Part shown: positions 54,904-63,235 of the stretch, piece by piece
Layout of the letters: each line of letters opens with the position of its first letter
How positions within the stretch are numbered: the first letter of the stretch is position 1
From: Chryseolinea lacunae
GTDB lineage: Bacteria; Bacteroidota; Bacteroidia; Cytophagales; Cyclobacteriaceae
Assembly: GCF_016735595.1 (NCBI RefSeq)
Contig: NZ_JAERRB010000001.1
Location: 1,240,001-1,304,000 of the forward strand
Length of the DNA: 64,000 nt
Reading direction: 5' to 3'
The notes under the pieces: model-generated
The model's input: only the letters and a program-made list of their open reading frames with translations
Told to the model about the DNA's origin: nothing
Databases searched by the model: none
Made by a program: the position numbers and the translations under genes

Positions 54904-55112
54904 GGATATTGTTTTTTTAAGTTTAACATGCGATCAGTCGATCTATTTTCCTTATTGGGAAAAACATGCCAACACATTCCGGAACCGTAATGTCGTCACA
55001 ACCCACATGAGACCTGTTTTACCATTCACACCCTCACCCCGCATTGTCGGATGACTTGCCCACAATGCATCGCACTGGTGTGTTAATTCCCCAATGTTCG
55101 CTATGGGTCACT

Positions 55113-55150
55113 TAAAAAAAATGTCCCAGGAAAATCCTGAGACATTTTTT
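55113..55150. terminator. Bidirectional intrinsic terminator
   Basis: AAAAAATGTCCCAGGA pairs with TCCTGAGACATTTTTT (one mismatch, loop 3-4 nt). Runs of A and T flank both sides, so it functions on either strand. It lies 27 bp beyond the stop of the small coiled-coil gene at 55177. Confidence 0.85.
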
Positions 55151-55176
55151 GCAATTTGCGTGAAGCGGAACACTTT

Positions 55177-55407
55177 CTATTGCGCATCGTCGCCTGATTC
55201 CTGTGCGCCTTCTTCAGCGTCGGCCGCACTATCCTTTGCGCCCGAAGCGGGCTTGGCTTTCTTCACCGATTTGTCAACAATTTTTTCGAGCGCACCAATC
55301 GCTTCCTGGAGAGGCTTCAGTTTCACCAACAGTTCCACTTCCTCCTCTTTCAATTTCCGTAGCGCGTCCACAACGGGATTTTCTTTTGCAATGCTTTCCT
55401 TGGCCAT
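55177..55407 (-). CDS. Small charged helical protein
   Basis: 76 residues: an N-terminal coiled-coil-like helix (KENPVVDALRKLKEEEVELL, then LQEAIGALEKI) and an acidic, Ala/Gly/Asp-rich C-terminal tail (about 50-76). There is no signal peptide or membrane segment, and I recognise no family. A strong bidirectional terminator follows its stop, and an 18-bp perfect palindrome lies 46 bp upstream of its start, which supports a regulated independent gene. Confidence 0.7.
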   Translation of the reverse strand: MAKESIAKENPVVDALRKLKEEEVELLVKLKPLQEAIGALEKIVDKSVKKAKPASGAKDSAADAEEGAQESGDDAQ

Positions 55408-55452
55408 AAATTCGATTTTTGTTTTTTTACTGTGAAATGTCATCCCTGTGCA

Positions 55453-55470
55453 GAGCAAAACGTTTTGCTC
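55453..55470. promoter_or_regulatory. 18-bp perfect palindrome upstream of the small helical protein gene
   Basis: GAGCAAAACGTTTTGCTC equals its own reverse complement over 18 positions. It lies 46 bp before the ATG at 55407 in a 266-bp gap after cheD. It could be an operator for a dimeric regulator or a stem-loop in the leader; no T tract follows. Confidence 0.5.
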
Positions 55471-55673
55471 CTCGCCGGAAAAACGGGCCGCTAAAATATC
55501 CAAAATTGTGAAGATCGCCAGAACGGAAATAAAATGCAGTCGCCCGACAACGCGCGTTGAATGCAACACCAATCAGAAGTATTTCAACACCAGATATTTA
55601 TAAAAATGTCCACATCAAAAAGAAACCCGTTAAATCACATTTTATCAACGCACCCCTTCACCCGCACACGCGT

Positions 55674-56147
55674 TTAAAGCCCCGGCAGGAACTGCAAGCG
55701 CACCTGCCCGGTGTCTGTGGTGAAGGTTATTTTTCGTCCCTTTTTCCCCGCGACATTAAATCCTACAATAGGAATATTAAGCGCATATAAAACCTCCTTT
55801 GCACACTCCACATTGCGCAGCCCCACTTCATAGGGTTGATCGCCAAATTGCTCAGCCCCGCCAAATACTTTGGCCCGAAGGCTTCCGGAAGAAGAACCGG
55901 CGTTGAGCAATTTTTCAACCAGCATTTCGATTGCGATGTCGCCATATTTTTCTGACGGTCGCCCTTCACCTGTCCAATAGGGAAGCATATAGTGATTCAT
56001 GCCACCGATGCGCAACACGGGGTCGAACAAACAAATGGCGACGCAAGAACCCAATATGGTTTTTACTTCTGCAGGCCTCACATCGAAAAATATTCTGGAA
56101 GGCAACAGAAAGTGGTTTTGTCGGGCAACAGATTCTGAAGTACTCAA
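55674..56147 (-). CDS. cheD: CheD-type glutamine deamidase
   Basis: 157 residues, full family length. The catalytic Cys is in KTILGSCVAICLFD and the catalytic His lies 17 residues later in GGMNHYMLPYW, the spacing known for CheD; a Thr lies just before the Cys motif. The C-terminal part includes KVFGGAEQF and VAGKKGRKITFTTDTG. CheD deamidates Gln residues of chemoreceptors and interacts with CheC in some bacteria. No chemoreceptor, CheA, CheB, CheR or CheC gene is nearby. The gene follows a CHASE3 histidine kinase gene by 9 bp. Confidence 0.92.
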   Translation of the reverse strand: MSTSESVARQNHFLLPSRIFFDVRPAEVKTILGSCVAICLFDPVLRIGGMNHYMLPYWTGEGRPSEKYGDIAIEMLVEKLLNAGSSSGSLRAKVFGGAEQFGDQPYEVGLRNVECAKEVLYALNIPIVGFNVAGKKGRKITFTTDTGQVRLQFLPGL

Positions 56148-56156
56148 TTTCGAAAG

Positions 56157-57617
56157 TTACTGTGGCAGGGCCACGTGCAGGTTCATGTTTTCGCGGGCTA
56201 CTCTGTTGGTCACTTCATGCTGAAGCCCTGGAATGACGACGGTGAAGACGGTTCCGATTCCCACGTTGCTCTTCACGGTGATGGAACCGTTGAGCAAGGT
56301 GGTGAGCTCTTTCACAATGGCAAGACCAAGACCGGTTGAGTTCTCTTTGCTGGTGGGCTTGTTGGCCAGACGTTGAAATTTTCCAAACAGTTTTGGCAAA
56401 TCGTCTTCGGCAATTCCCGGACCTTCGTCTTTCACTTCAAACTGAACGGCATCGCCCAGGGGCGTGGTGACCAATTGAACGGTGCGATGCCACGGAGAAA
56501 ACTTTATGGCATTCGACACCAGGTTCTCCAATATCCTCGACAACGCATCTGAATCGGTATGAAGGTTAGCGCCGATTTTGTTTACGATCAGCGTGATTCC
56601 TTTCTGTTGCGCGTGTTGAAAAAATTCCGCTTCCACGCGTTCCACCAACCGGCTCACATCGATGGATTCTTTTTGAATGTGCATCATGCCCTGGTCGATC
56701 CGGTTCACATCGAGCAGATCGGTGATGAGGCGTTGCATTTTTCTGCAAGACTCTTCCATGCGGGTCAGGTATTCAAGGTCCGGGGAGTTTCGTTCGCGTT
56801 GTTCCAGTTTCATGAGTCCAACCAAACCCAACACACCCTGCAAGGGCGCTTTCAAATCGTGTGTGGCGATGCCCAGAAAGTGATCTTTCGCCTGGTTCGC
56901 CGCCACCAGCTGGCGTGTTCTCTTCTGCACTTTTTCTTCCAGCTTCAAATTGGCCATGCGCAATTTTTTCAGCAACCGACGATTGCTTTTTTCATTCCGC
57001 TGCAGCGTGACAAAAGCCAGAAAGCACGTAACGCCTATGAGGCCAAAGGCAGAGAAACGCAAGGGGTCAAGTTTACGGTTGTCGGCCAACACGATGTTGT
57101 GCTCTTGCAACACCTGCTCCTCCTGCGCAACAATGTCTTTCACCAGCATGCGCAGGGAATCCAGCTTCTGGTTTCCCGTTGCCGCGACCAACGTTGCGTG
57201 CGCGCCGAGCGCGTTGGCCCGGTTAAAAACAGCGCGATCAAGTTCATCGCGTTTGGCCCGGCTAAGCGTCAGGATTTCGCGTTGACGACGATCGTGAAGC
57301 ACCTTGTGCGACGTTAGCCCCGACAACGTGGCGATCTCGGTTTGCAACATCACATCGGCTTGCCGGTAGTCATCCAAAAACGCGCTGTCGCCGGTAATGG
57401 CAAAGCCGCGTTCGCCCGTTTCCATATCCATAAAAAGCACCAGCAATTGCGTTGACGACTGAATGATCTTGTAGGACTTGATGATCTGATCGGTCGACTC
57501 TTCCTTCTCGCGTATGTTGTCGTAGGTGATGGCCGCGTTCACAATGGTCAGCACCATGGAGGCAACGAGCAGGCCATAGATTGTTTTGATCTTCATTTTC
57601 ATGCTGGCGATTTCCAT
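56157..57617 (-). CDS. CHASE3-domain sensor histidine kinase
   Basis: 486 residues. First membrane helix about 8-27, CHASE3 periplasmic sensor about 30-180 (with METGERGFAITGD), second membrane helix about 186-206, a short coiled coil, then HisKA with the phospho-acceptor His in FLGIATHDLKAPL and a HATPase_c domain with ILENLVSNAIKFSP, DEGPGI and STGLGLAIVKEL. It is complete and should be active. The start at 57617 overlaps the previous stop by 1 nt (TAATG). The target response regulator is not adjacent. Confidence 0.93.
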   Translation of the reverse strand: MEIASMKMKIKTIYGLLVASMVLTIVNAAITYDNIREKEESTDQIIKSYKIIQSSTQLLVLFMDMETGERGFAITGDSAFLDDYRQADVMLQTEIATLSGLTSHKVLHDRRQREILTLSRAKRDELDRAVFNRANALGAHATLVAATGNQKLDSLRMLVKDIVAQEEQVLQEHNIVLADNRKLDPLRFSAFGLIGVTCFLAFVTLQRNEKSNRRLLKKLRMANLKLEEKVQKRTRQLVAANQAKDHFLGIATHDLKAPLQGVLGLVGLMKLEQRERNSPDLEYLTRMEESCRKMQRLITDLLDVNRIDQGMMHIQKESIDVSRLVERVEAEFFQHAQQKGITLIVNKIGANLHTDSDALSRILENLVSNAIKFSPWHRTVQLVTTPLGDAVQFEVKDEGPGIAEDDLPKLFGKFQRLANKPTSKENSTGLGLAIVKELTTLLNGSITVKSNVGIGTVFTVVIPGLQHEVTNRVARENMNLHVALPQ

Positions 57618-58672
57618 TATGCAGAGGGGATATGTATGCTGGCGGTCACGTTGTGCTGTTCCACTTGCAAGCGCAGTTGCCCGCGAAGTTTGAGCGTTAT
57701 TTTCTTGGCCGAATAGATGTCGGTAAAATCAGGGTCGTTGAGAACCTCTGCGTAGCTAAAATTCATCAGGTCGATTTTGGCCTGCTGGTCTGGCGTGAGC
57801 CGAATGCCGCCTGCACGAAGTTCGAATGCGTGACCTGCCTTGGTGACGGCCGCCTGCAATTTCAAATCGCTGTTGCGCGCACCATGCTGAATAAAAAACG
57901 ACCTGACGTTCAGCAACAGCGCCAGAATCAACTCGCCGTTTTCAAGATCCGGAACAGTTTCCGAACACGGCGCTGACAGAGCAGACAACGAGTCGTTGGC
58001 CATGCATTGAAACTTGCGTTTGATGGCCTCCAGGGTGATGCCACCATCTGTATAAGAACCGCTCTTGTCTGACTCCGCGTAGTAAATAAGTTTGTGCAGA
58101 CGCTCATCGAGGCGGTCGGCATAGTATTTCATTTTCTCCATGAGAAAACCATAGTCGTTGTTTCCCGGCAATTTCATCAGGTTGAGAAGACCTTTCATGG
58201 TGGCCAGTGGCCCCCTCAGGCCATGCGATGTGGCATAGATAAAATCGTCCAGCGCAGCGTCATGCCCATTTGTTTTTGGCGAAACACCGTCTGCTTCCGA
58301 AAGGTTTCTGAACGTGAGAATGATGAGTCCTTCCACGTCGGCCACCAACCCCATGTGAAAACCCGACACACTGAACCGCACAACGCCGCCGCTGCTATTC
58401 TGTAGCAACACGGTGTAACCTTCAAAGAAGCCGGCTTGCAACAACGTCGCAAGCTCCGTTTCAGAAAGGGCCGATCCCGCGAGGGCAGAAAGGTGAAGTC
58501 CATTGAAGTGACCTTCCGGAAATCCCAGAACATCACAAATGTTTTTTCCTGCCGATGCAATGGTGTGGGAACGGACAAGAACGACACCGTCGGAAAGTAT
58601 TTTTCCGATCGCGTTTGTCAACGTCTGTGCGTTGACAAGCCGCGTTAGATCATCCATCAGAATAGTATTCAT
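57617..58672 (-). CDS. PAS-like / histidine-kinase-like protein without visible ATP-binding motifs
   Basis: 351 residues. A PAS-like domain occupies about 20-135 (SDGVVLVRSHTIASAG, GVVRFSVSGFHMG, LIILTFRNLSEADG). A HisKA-like helix pair follows with the H-box DDFIYATSHGLRGPLATMKG. The region where the ATPase should lie (about 220-351) shows neither the N-box, DxGxG nor GLGL motif. It may be a dimerisation or phosphotransfer partner instead of an active kinase. It has no membrane segment. It is 23 bp downstream of the LytS-like gene and overlaps the CHASE3 kinase start by 1 nt. Confidence 0.85.
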   Translation of the reverse strand: MNTILMDDLTRLVNAQTLTNAIGKILSDGVVLVRSHTIASAGKNICDVLGFPEGHFNGLHLSALAGSALSETELATLLQAGFFEGYTVLLQNSSGGVVRFSVSGFHMGLVADVEGLIILTFRNLSEADGVSPKTNGHDAALDDFIYATSHGLRGPLATMKGLLNLMKLPGNNDYGFLMEKMKYYADRLDERLHKLIYYAESDKSGSYTDGGITLEAIKRKFQCMANDSLSALSAPCSETVPDLENGELILALLLNVRSFFIQHGARNSDLKLQAAVTKAGHAFELRAGGIRLTPDQQAKIDLMNFSYAEVLNDPDFTDIYSAKKITLKLRGQLRLQVEQHNVTASIHIPSA

Positions 58673-58695
58673 GGGTCTTATAGTTAATGGTTCGC

Positions 58696-59661
58696 CTATT
58701 GTCGCGCGAAGGGAATGGACAGGATCACCGTCTTGCCAAGGGCTTCGCCGTTCTCCACATTGTCGGTAATCGAAATTGAAATCGACTCTTCCGAATGCAT
58801 GAGGCGCAGACGTTCTTCGGTGATCATGGCACTGACCGACATCTCGCGCCGGCGATGGTCGGCGGGTGGCTCGCGGTCAATGCCGTTGTCTTTAATTTTT
58901 ATGACCACCTGTTGGTGCCCGGTTTCCACCGACAACGCCAGCGTTCCCTTTTTCTCCGCACCACGTCGCAACCGGTGCACGATGGCATTTTCCAGGAAGG
59001 GTTTAATGATCATGGGCGGAATCTTCATGGTGAGATCCACATCGGCCGCATGGGTGAGTTTGAAGTCAAACTTGGCTTCGTCGCGCATTTGCTCAAGGCT
59101 CACGTAGTTCTTCACCAGCTCTAGTTCTTCGCCCAATCGCGTCGTGTCAGACACGGTGCTGTCGCGAACACCGCGAATCAGTTTGGCAAAAGAGGCCAGG
59201 TAGTTGATGGCGCTCTCCTGATCGTTTTCTATGATGTAGTGCTGAATGGAATTCAGCGTACCAAAAATGAAATGTGCGTCAATGGCAGCGCGCCATGCGG
59301 CCAGTTTCAAATTGTTAATTTTTTTTCGGGCGGTCTCGATATCGTGTTCCAGATCGATGATGCGATGTCCTTCCGTGAATCTTAGCGATGACTTGTTCCA
59401 GCAATACACAGCCAGCCCATCCCTGACCGGATAGATCTGATTTTCCCACCAGGTTTCGTCGGCGATATGATAGACTTCGAGCGTGGCCGGTTTCTGATCT
59501 TTCAACACGCGAAGGCAGGCTTCATAAAAAGCGCCGCCCACTTCTTCGGGATGTTCCGCCCAATAATTCTTTCCGGCAACCAAGCGATCGCGAAGCCCGG
59601 GGTCGTTGATGTTCACATAGGTGAGCACGCCGTCTTTGTCGACTGAAAAGAAATTTATCAT
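58696..59661 (-). CDS. Soluble PAS and LytS-like histidine kinase
   Basis: 321 residues without membrane segments. A PAS-type domain fills about 1-100 (FFSVDKDGVLTYVN, WWENQIYPVRDGLAVYCWNKS). A coiled-coil linker leads to the His_kinase domain with the His in AAIDAHFIFGTLNSIQHYI and a GHKL ATPase with FLENAIVHRLRRG, KDNGIDRE and a C-terminal beta strand KTVILSIPF. The usual NPHF is DAHF, but the His is present. It opens the four-gene operon kinase - PAS/HisKA - CHASE3 kinase - cheD and is divergent from a LytS-LytTR pair. Confidence 0.87.
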   Translation of the reverse strand: MINFFSVDKDGVLTYVNINDPGLRDRLVAGKNYWAEHPEEVGGAFYEACLRVLKDQKPATLEVYHIADETWWENQIYPVRDGLAVYCWNKSSLRFTEGHRIIDLEHDIETARKKINNLKLAAWRAAIDAHFIFGTLNSIQHYIIENDQESAINYLASFAKLIRGVRDSTVSDTTRLGEELELVKNYVSLEQMRDEAKFDFKLTHAADVDLTMKIPPMIIKPFLENAIVHRLRRGAEKKGTLALSVETGHQQVVIKIKDNGIDREPPADHRRREMSVSAMITEERLRLMHSEESISISITDNVENGEALGKTVILSIPFARQ

Positions 59662-59728
59662 AATGCTGCTTTTAAGTATGAACTAAAGAACCAACATCAT
59701 TCTCCTCAGAAGTCCCCATCTGCTGTGG

Positions 59729-59745
59729 TACAACGTAAAGTTGTA
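59729..59745. repeat. Inverted repeat in the divergent signalling-gene region
   Basis: TACAAC and GTTGTA flank a 5-nt spacer, 68 bp upstream of the leftward kinase start. It may be a binding site for the LytTR regulator or another dimeric protein. This is inference from symmetry. Confidence 0.4.
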
Positions 59746-59837
59746 AAATAGATTAAGGTGATTGGACGATAGTTGACCAGCCAACGGACAATGCGGAAGC
59801 AAACCTGTTTCCCGTTGCCCAGATGGCTATGAGATTG

Positions 59838-59852
59838 ACGAACGACGTTCGT
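59838..59852. repeat. Perfect inverted repeat ACGAACG-N1-CGTTCGT
   Basis: Seven-base arms around a single central base, 80 bp before the rightward LytS gene. The symmetry and position in a divergent region fit an operator. Confidence 0.5.
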
Positions 59853-59877
59853 ATCCGAAAAGGAATGTTTCGAATAC
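59851..59877. repeat. Inverted repeat GTATCCGAAA / TTTCGAATAC
   Basis: Ten-base arms with one mismatch and a 7-nt spacer, abutting the previous repeat. Together the two repeats occupy 59838-59877, close to the expected promoter of the rightward LytS-LytTR pair. Confidence 0.45.
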
Positions 59878-59932
59878 AAATCGGGAGGAGTGTCCCCCAT
59901 TCGTAGTTTAATTTTCTTATTTTTAAAAAGCT

Positions 59933-60994
59933 ATGGATATTTCCTTCGTGTATTCAAACCAATTGAAGTTCTGGATCGCCAGACATGGAGCATTCTGGGG
60001 GGTGATGTTTGCTTACCAATGGCTCGTGGACTTTCTTGTTCCCGCGTTTTTCGAAGGACCAAGCTATGCCGCCGCGCACAAATCATTGCTCTATTCGCTC
60101 GTGTATCTTCCAGGACAATTTCTCCTGGTTTATGGCCTGCTGTACATTGTTATCCCTTACTTTATATTAAAGTCAAGCTATGTGTATGGCGCCTTGCTGC
60201 TGGCACTGTTTTGCCTGCTGGCCGGCTTTGCCAACGAAACGTTCTATCGGCTGGCCGTATCCTACTCCATCCTCCCCTTGTCCGACACACATTCGCTTGG
60301 CATGCATCGCATTTTGGGTGTGGCCGGATTTGCCGGGTGTATCAAGTTCATGAAATACTGGTACGAGAAAAAATACCTGAACAGTGTTCTCGAAAAAGAA
60401 AAACTCGTCATCGAACTTCAATCGCTCAAGGCACAGGTTCATCCTCACTTTCTTTTCAATACCTTAAACAACATCTACTCCGTCACCGAAAAAACTTCAC
60501 CCGTTGCATCCGAAATGCTGCTGCGTTTGTCGGCACTGTTGCGCTACATTCTCTACGAATGCAACAAGCCGGAGATTTTGTTGCAGCAGGAGTTTGAAAC
60601 GATAAAAGCCTACATCGCCCTGGAAGGCGTGCGGCTCAACACGAACGTAGACATCCAGATGAACTTTGCGCAGGCCACAGGAAACTACCTGGTGTCGCCT
60701 CTGTTGTTGCTGCCACTAATTGAGAACTGCTTCAAACACGGCGTCAGCAAAATGATAGACCAACCCTGGATCAACATCCAGGCCGAACTGAAAGGCGACG
60801 TGCTCCTCGTGAAGCTCATGAACAGCAAACCCGACCACGCCACCAACGACAGCGTGCCGCACGGCATCGGGTTGACCAACGTAAAAAAACGACTTCAACT
60901 TCTATATCCAGAAAAGCATGAACTGAAAATCCACTCCGAACCCGATGTGTTTGTGGTGGCGCTGAAAGTTGAATTGCACAGGGTATCATCGTAA
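59933..60994 (+). CDS. LytS-type membrane sensor histidine kinase
   Basis: 353 residues. Four membrane helices (about 15-35, 48-70, 78-105, 118-140) are followed by a His_kinase domain with AQVHPHFLFNTLNNIYSV (His acceptor) and a GHKL ATPase with LIENCFKHGV and the G-box GIGLTNVKKRL. The gene is typical of the family that pairs with LytTR regulators. The regulator starts 5 bp after its stop, confirming the pair. It is divergent from the operon ending in cheD. Confidence 0.93.
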   Translation: MDISFVYSNQLKFWIARHGAFWGVMFAYQWLVDFLVPAFFEGPSYAAAHKSLLYSLVYLPGQFLLVYGLLYIVIPYFILKSSYVYGALLLALFCLLAGFANETFYRLAVSYSILPLSDTHSLGMHRILGVAGFAGCIKFMKYWYEKKYLNSVLEKEKLVIELQSLKAQVHPHFLFNTLNNIYSVTEKTSPVASEMLLRLSALLRYILYECNKPEILLQQEFETIKAYIALEGVRLNTNVDIQMNFAQATGNYLVSPLLLLPLIENCFKHGVSKMIDQPWINIQAELKGDVLLVKLMNSKPDHATNDSVPHGIGLTNVKKRLQLLYPEKHELKIHSEPDVFVVALKVELHRVSS

Positions 60995-60998
60995 CGCC

Positions 60999-61730
60999 AT
61001 GAAATCAGCTTCAAAAATATGTAGATGCATTGTCGTGGACGACGAGCCCCTGGCACGCGAGGTGCTAGTCCGCTATGTGGAGCGAATCCCTTCGCTCCAG
61101 CTGGTGGGCCAATGCAGCAATGCCATTGAGGCCATCGAGATATTGAAGCAGAACAGTGTCGATATTATTTTTCTCGACATCCAGATGCCCGAGATACTCG
61201 GCATTGATCTTATCAAAATATTAAAGAATCCTCCGTCCGTCATCATCACGTCGGCCTTCCAGGAATATGCCATCGAGGGGTATGAGTTGGATGTGGTTGA
61301 CTACTTGCTGAAGCCCATTAAATTCGAACGGTTTCTCAAATCCATTACAAAGGTTTATCGGCGCCACGACAAGGAGCCCGACAATAGCGACGTCGACGAG
61401 GAAAGCGCGGAACCACAGAAAGAGCGTTATCTTTTTTTCAGAACCGATCGCCGCACGGTGAAAGTTATGCAAAACGACATTCTTTATGTGGAAGGGATGG
61501 GCAACTATGTGAAAGTGTTTACCGAGGGCGGCGTCATCATCACCAAAAGTTCGATGACCACCCTCGAGACGATGCTTCCCGAGGATGGTTTTATCCGAAC
61601 ACACCGGTCGTTTATTGTTTCCAAGGCCAAGATCAATTCGTTCAACAACGAAGTGGTTGAAATCGGCAAACACCAAATTCCGATAGGCAAACTGTTTAAA
61701 AATAATGTACTGCGCGCATTAGGAAGCTAG
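60999..61730 (+). CDS. LytTR-family response regulator
   Basis: 243 residues. Receiver domain (about 7-125) with IVVDDEPLARE, phospho-acceptor Asp in DIIFLDIQMPE, VIITSAFQEYA and the Lys in LLKPIKFER. LytTR DNA-binding domain (about 145-243) with FFRTDRRTVKVMQ, GNYVKVF and FIRTHRSFIVSKAKI. It begins 5 bp after the kinase gene. The ATG at 60999 is preferred over upstream frame extension. Its binding site may be one of the inverted repeats between the two divergent kinase genes. Confidence 0.94.
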   Translation: MKSASKICRCIVVDDEPLAREVLVRYVERIPSLQLVGQCSNAIEAIEILKQNSVDIIFLDIQMPEILGIDLIKILKNPPSVIITSAFQEYAIEGYELDVVDYLLKPIKFERFLKSITKVYRRHDKEPDNSDVDEESAEPQKERYLFFRTDRRTVKVMQNDILYVEGMGNYVKVFTEGGVIITKSSMTTLETMLPEDGFIRTHRSFIVSKAKINSFNNEVVEIGKHQIPIGKLFKNNVLRALGS

Positions 61731-61768
61731 TGCCTGGCGCTCGCAACGCTGCAGCTGAAACGATAACC

Positions 61769-62185
61769 TCAATTTGCCTCAGCATATTTTTTGAAGTTGT
61801 CGAGAATGGCCTGCCACCCGCCTCTTTGCATCTCCTCCGAATTTTCAGTCTCGGCATCAAAGGTCACGATCACGTTTGTTCCATTGCCCTGCGGTTTAAA
61901 CTCCACGGTGGCTACGCGGCCATCGCCCAGCACATAGGTGAATGATTTCTGATCCGTCACCTCGCTGTAGGTCGCCTCAAAATCAAATCCCCAGCTTCCG
62001 TCTTTGGCCTCCATGCGCGCGCTGTATTTGCCACCCACACGCAGATCGTTTTCGGCTTTGGGGCATTGCCAATCGGGCGATGCAAAATTCCATTTCGTGA
62101 TATGCTTGGGATTTGTGTAGTAGTCCCAAACTTTTTTTGTGTCGGCCAAAATGTTTGCCTGAACAGAGATCTTTACGGTATTCAT
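61769..62185 (-). CDS. SRPBCC/AHSA1-type protein
   Basis: 138 residues with the Bet v1-like fold pattern: NILADTKKVWDYYTNPKHITKWNFA, LRVGGKYSARMEAKDG and a C-terminal helix GGWQAILDNFKKYAE. These proteins bind hydrophobic ligands or act as Hsp90 activator-like domains; function is otherwise unknown. It is the last of three leftward genes (ArsR regulator, AHSA1 protein, this protein); the gap to the middle gene is 102 bp and the start is the ATG at 62185. Confidence 0.88.
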   Translation of the reverse strand: MNTVKISVQANILADTKKVWDYYTNPKHITKWNFASPDWQCPKAENDLRVGGKYSARMEAKDGSWGFDFEATYSEVTDQKSFTYVLGDGRVATVEFKPQGNGTNVIVTFDAETENSEEMQRGGWQAILDNFKKYAEAN

Positions 62186-62287
62186 TTGTTTTAAGATTTT
62201 AGACGTTGTTGGAATCAATTGTTTCACAGAAAGATACTTTGCGGCGGTTGTCCGAAAAGACAACCCACCACAAAACATCCATCGGCG

Positions 62288-62791
62288 CTATTTTTTTAGT
62301 TTAAGCAACAGGTCATCCAGGCGCTCAAGCGTTGATGTCATGCCTTCCTTCATACCCATTTGTATCACGGTTTCCAGATCGGCCAGGGAGCGATAAGACA
62401 CGATGGTTTGCACGAGCGAATGTTGGGCAAGGTCCTCGAAGGTCACATCCCACTGGGCGCGCGGAAGGTTTGGGTTTAGTGTTCCGGTTTCGTCGCAGAA
62501 GCCATCGAGTGCGGTATACTTTTCGATGGGTTGAATTTTCACATAGTCAAGCCTTGCCCAATACTCTTTTCCTTCGGGTTCTACCATGGCATAGAGCCAG
62601 TGACCACCGTCGCGGAAGTCCATCGATTTTGTTTTGGTGATGAGCGGCCTTGGGGCAAACCACTGGTCGAGGAGTTCGCGCGTGGTGTGTGCATCCCAAA
62701 CCAATTGGCGGTCGGCTGCAAATTCACGTCTGATGGTGAGGGTGTTTTTTTCCTTGTCTACAAGGAAATCGAATTGCATGATGTTCTTCAT
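62288..62791 (-). CDS. SRPBCC/AHSA1-type protein paired with ArsR
   Basis: 167 residues with the AHSA1 pattern: [42 protein letters not shown] and the C-terminal helix [13 protein letters not shown]. It is a ligand-binding fold without catalytic residues I can name. Its ATG overlaps the ArsR stop by 4 bp (ATGA), so both are translated together, a pairing frequent in Bacteroidota and other phyla (ArsR plus SRPBCC). A Met five codons later is an alternative start. Confidence 0.9.
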   Translation of the reverse strand: MKNIMQFDFLVDKEKNTLTIRREFAADRQLVWDAHTTRELLDQWFAPRPLITKTKSMDFRDGGHWLYAMVEPEGKEYWARLDYVKIQPIEKYTALDGFCDETGTLNPNLPRAQWDVTFEDLAQHSLVQTIVSYRSLADLETVIQMGMKEGMTSTLERLDDLLLKLKK

Positions 62792-63114
62792 TTTTTTCGT
62801 TTTTGAATGGTTGCTAATACGTTGTCAAGTTGATTGAAGCGCGTTTCCCAGATCTTTCTGAATTGCGCCAGCCAGGCATCTATTTCTTTCATTTTGTCGG
62901 CCTTTAGTTGATAGGTAATTTCTCTCCCCTGCTGATTGGCTTCAATGAGTTCGCACTCGTTCAGTATTTGAATGTGTTTCGAGATGGTGGGCCGTGCCGT
63001 GTCAAAGTTGTCGGCAATGGCGCCGGCGGTCATGGCCTGCGCGGCGAGCAACACCAGGATGGCGCGACGTGTGGGATCGGCTATCGCCTGAAAAGGATCT
63101 CTTCTAAGTTTCAT
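62788..63114 (-). CDS. ArsR-family transcription regulator
   Basis: 108 residues. The winged HTH has [47 protein letters not shown] followed by the wing QGREITYQL and a C-terminal helix ending RKK. No metal-binding Cys motif (ELCVCDL) is present, so it belongs to the SdpR-like subgroup that pairs with SRPBCC proteins and represses its own operon. An operator-like repeat lies upstream of its start. It overlaps the AHSA1 gene by 4 bp. Confidence 0.93.
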   Translation of the reverse strand: MKLRRDPFQAIADPTRRAILVLLAAQAMTAGAIADNFDTARPTISKHIQILNECELIEANQQGREITYQLKADKMKEIDAWLAQFRKIWETRFNQLDNVLATIQKRKK

Positions 63115-63152
63115 AGCTGAAATTTCATCTGGCGCTATTGTGAAGCCATTTG

Positions 63153-63190
63153 ACTACAAATATATGCGTAGCCATATAACTACATATATT
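63153..63190. promoter_or_regulatory. Candidate ArsR operator
   Basis: GTAG-CC-ATAT-AA-CTAC (63168-63183) is centred on ATAT with 4-bp inverted arms, and a second inverted pair TATATG-N6-CATATA (63161-63178) overlaps it. The hexamer ACTACA repeats directly at 63153 and 63179. It lies 40-75 bp upstream of arsR, as expected for autorepression. Confidence 0.55.
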
Positions 63191-63217
63191 TTCCCCCGTA
63201 TTTTTTTCAAAAAAGAA

Positions 63218-63235
63218 TGATTGATGATTCAATCA
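63218..63235. repeat. Inverted repeat TGATTGA-N4-TCAATCA
   Basis: Seven-base perfect arms in the arsR-doxX divergent region. The role is unknown; it could be a second regulator site. Confidence 0.35.
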
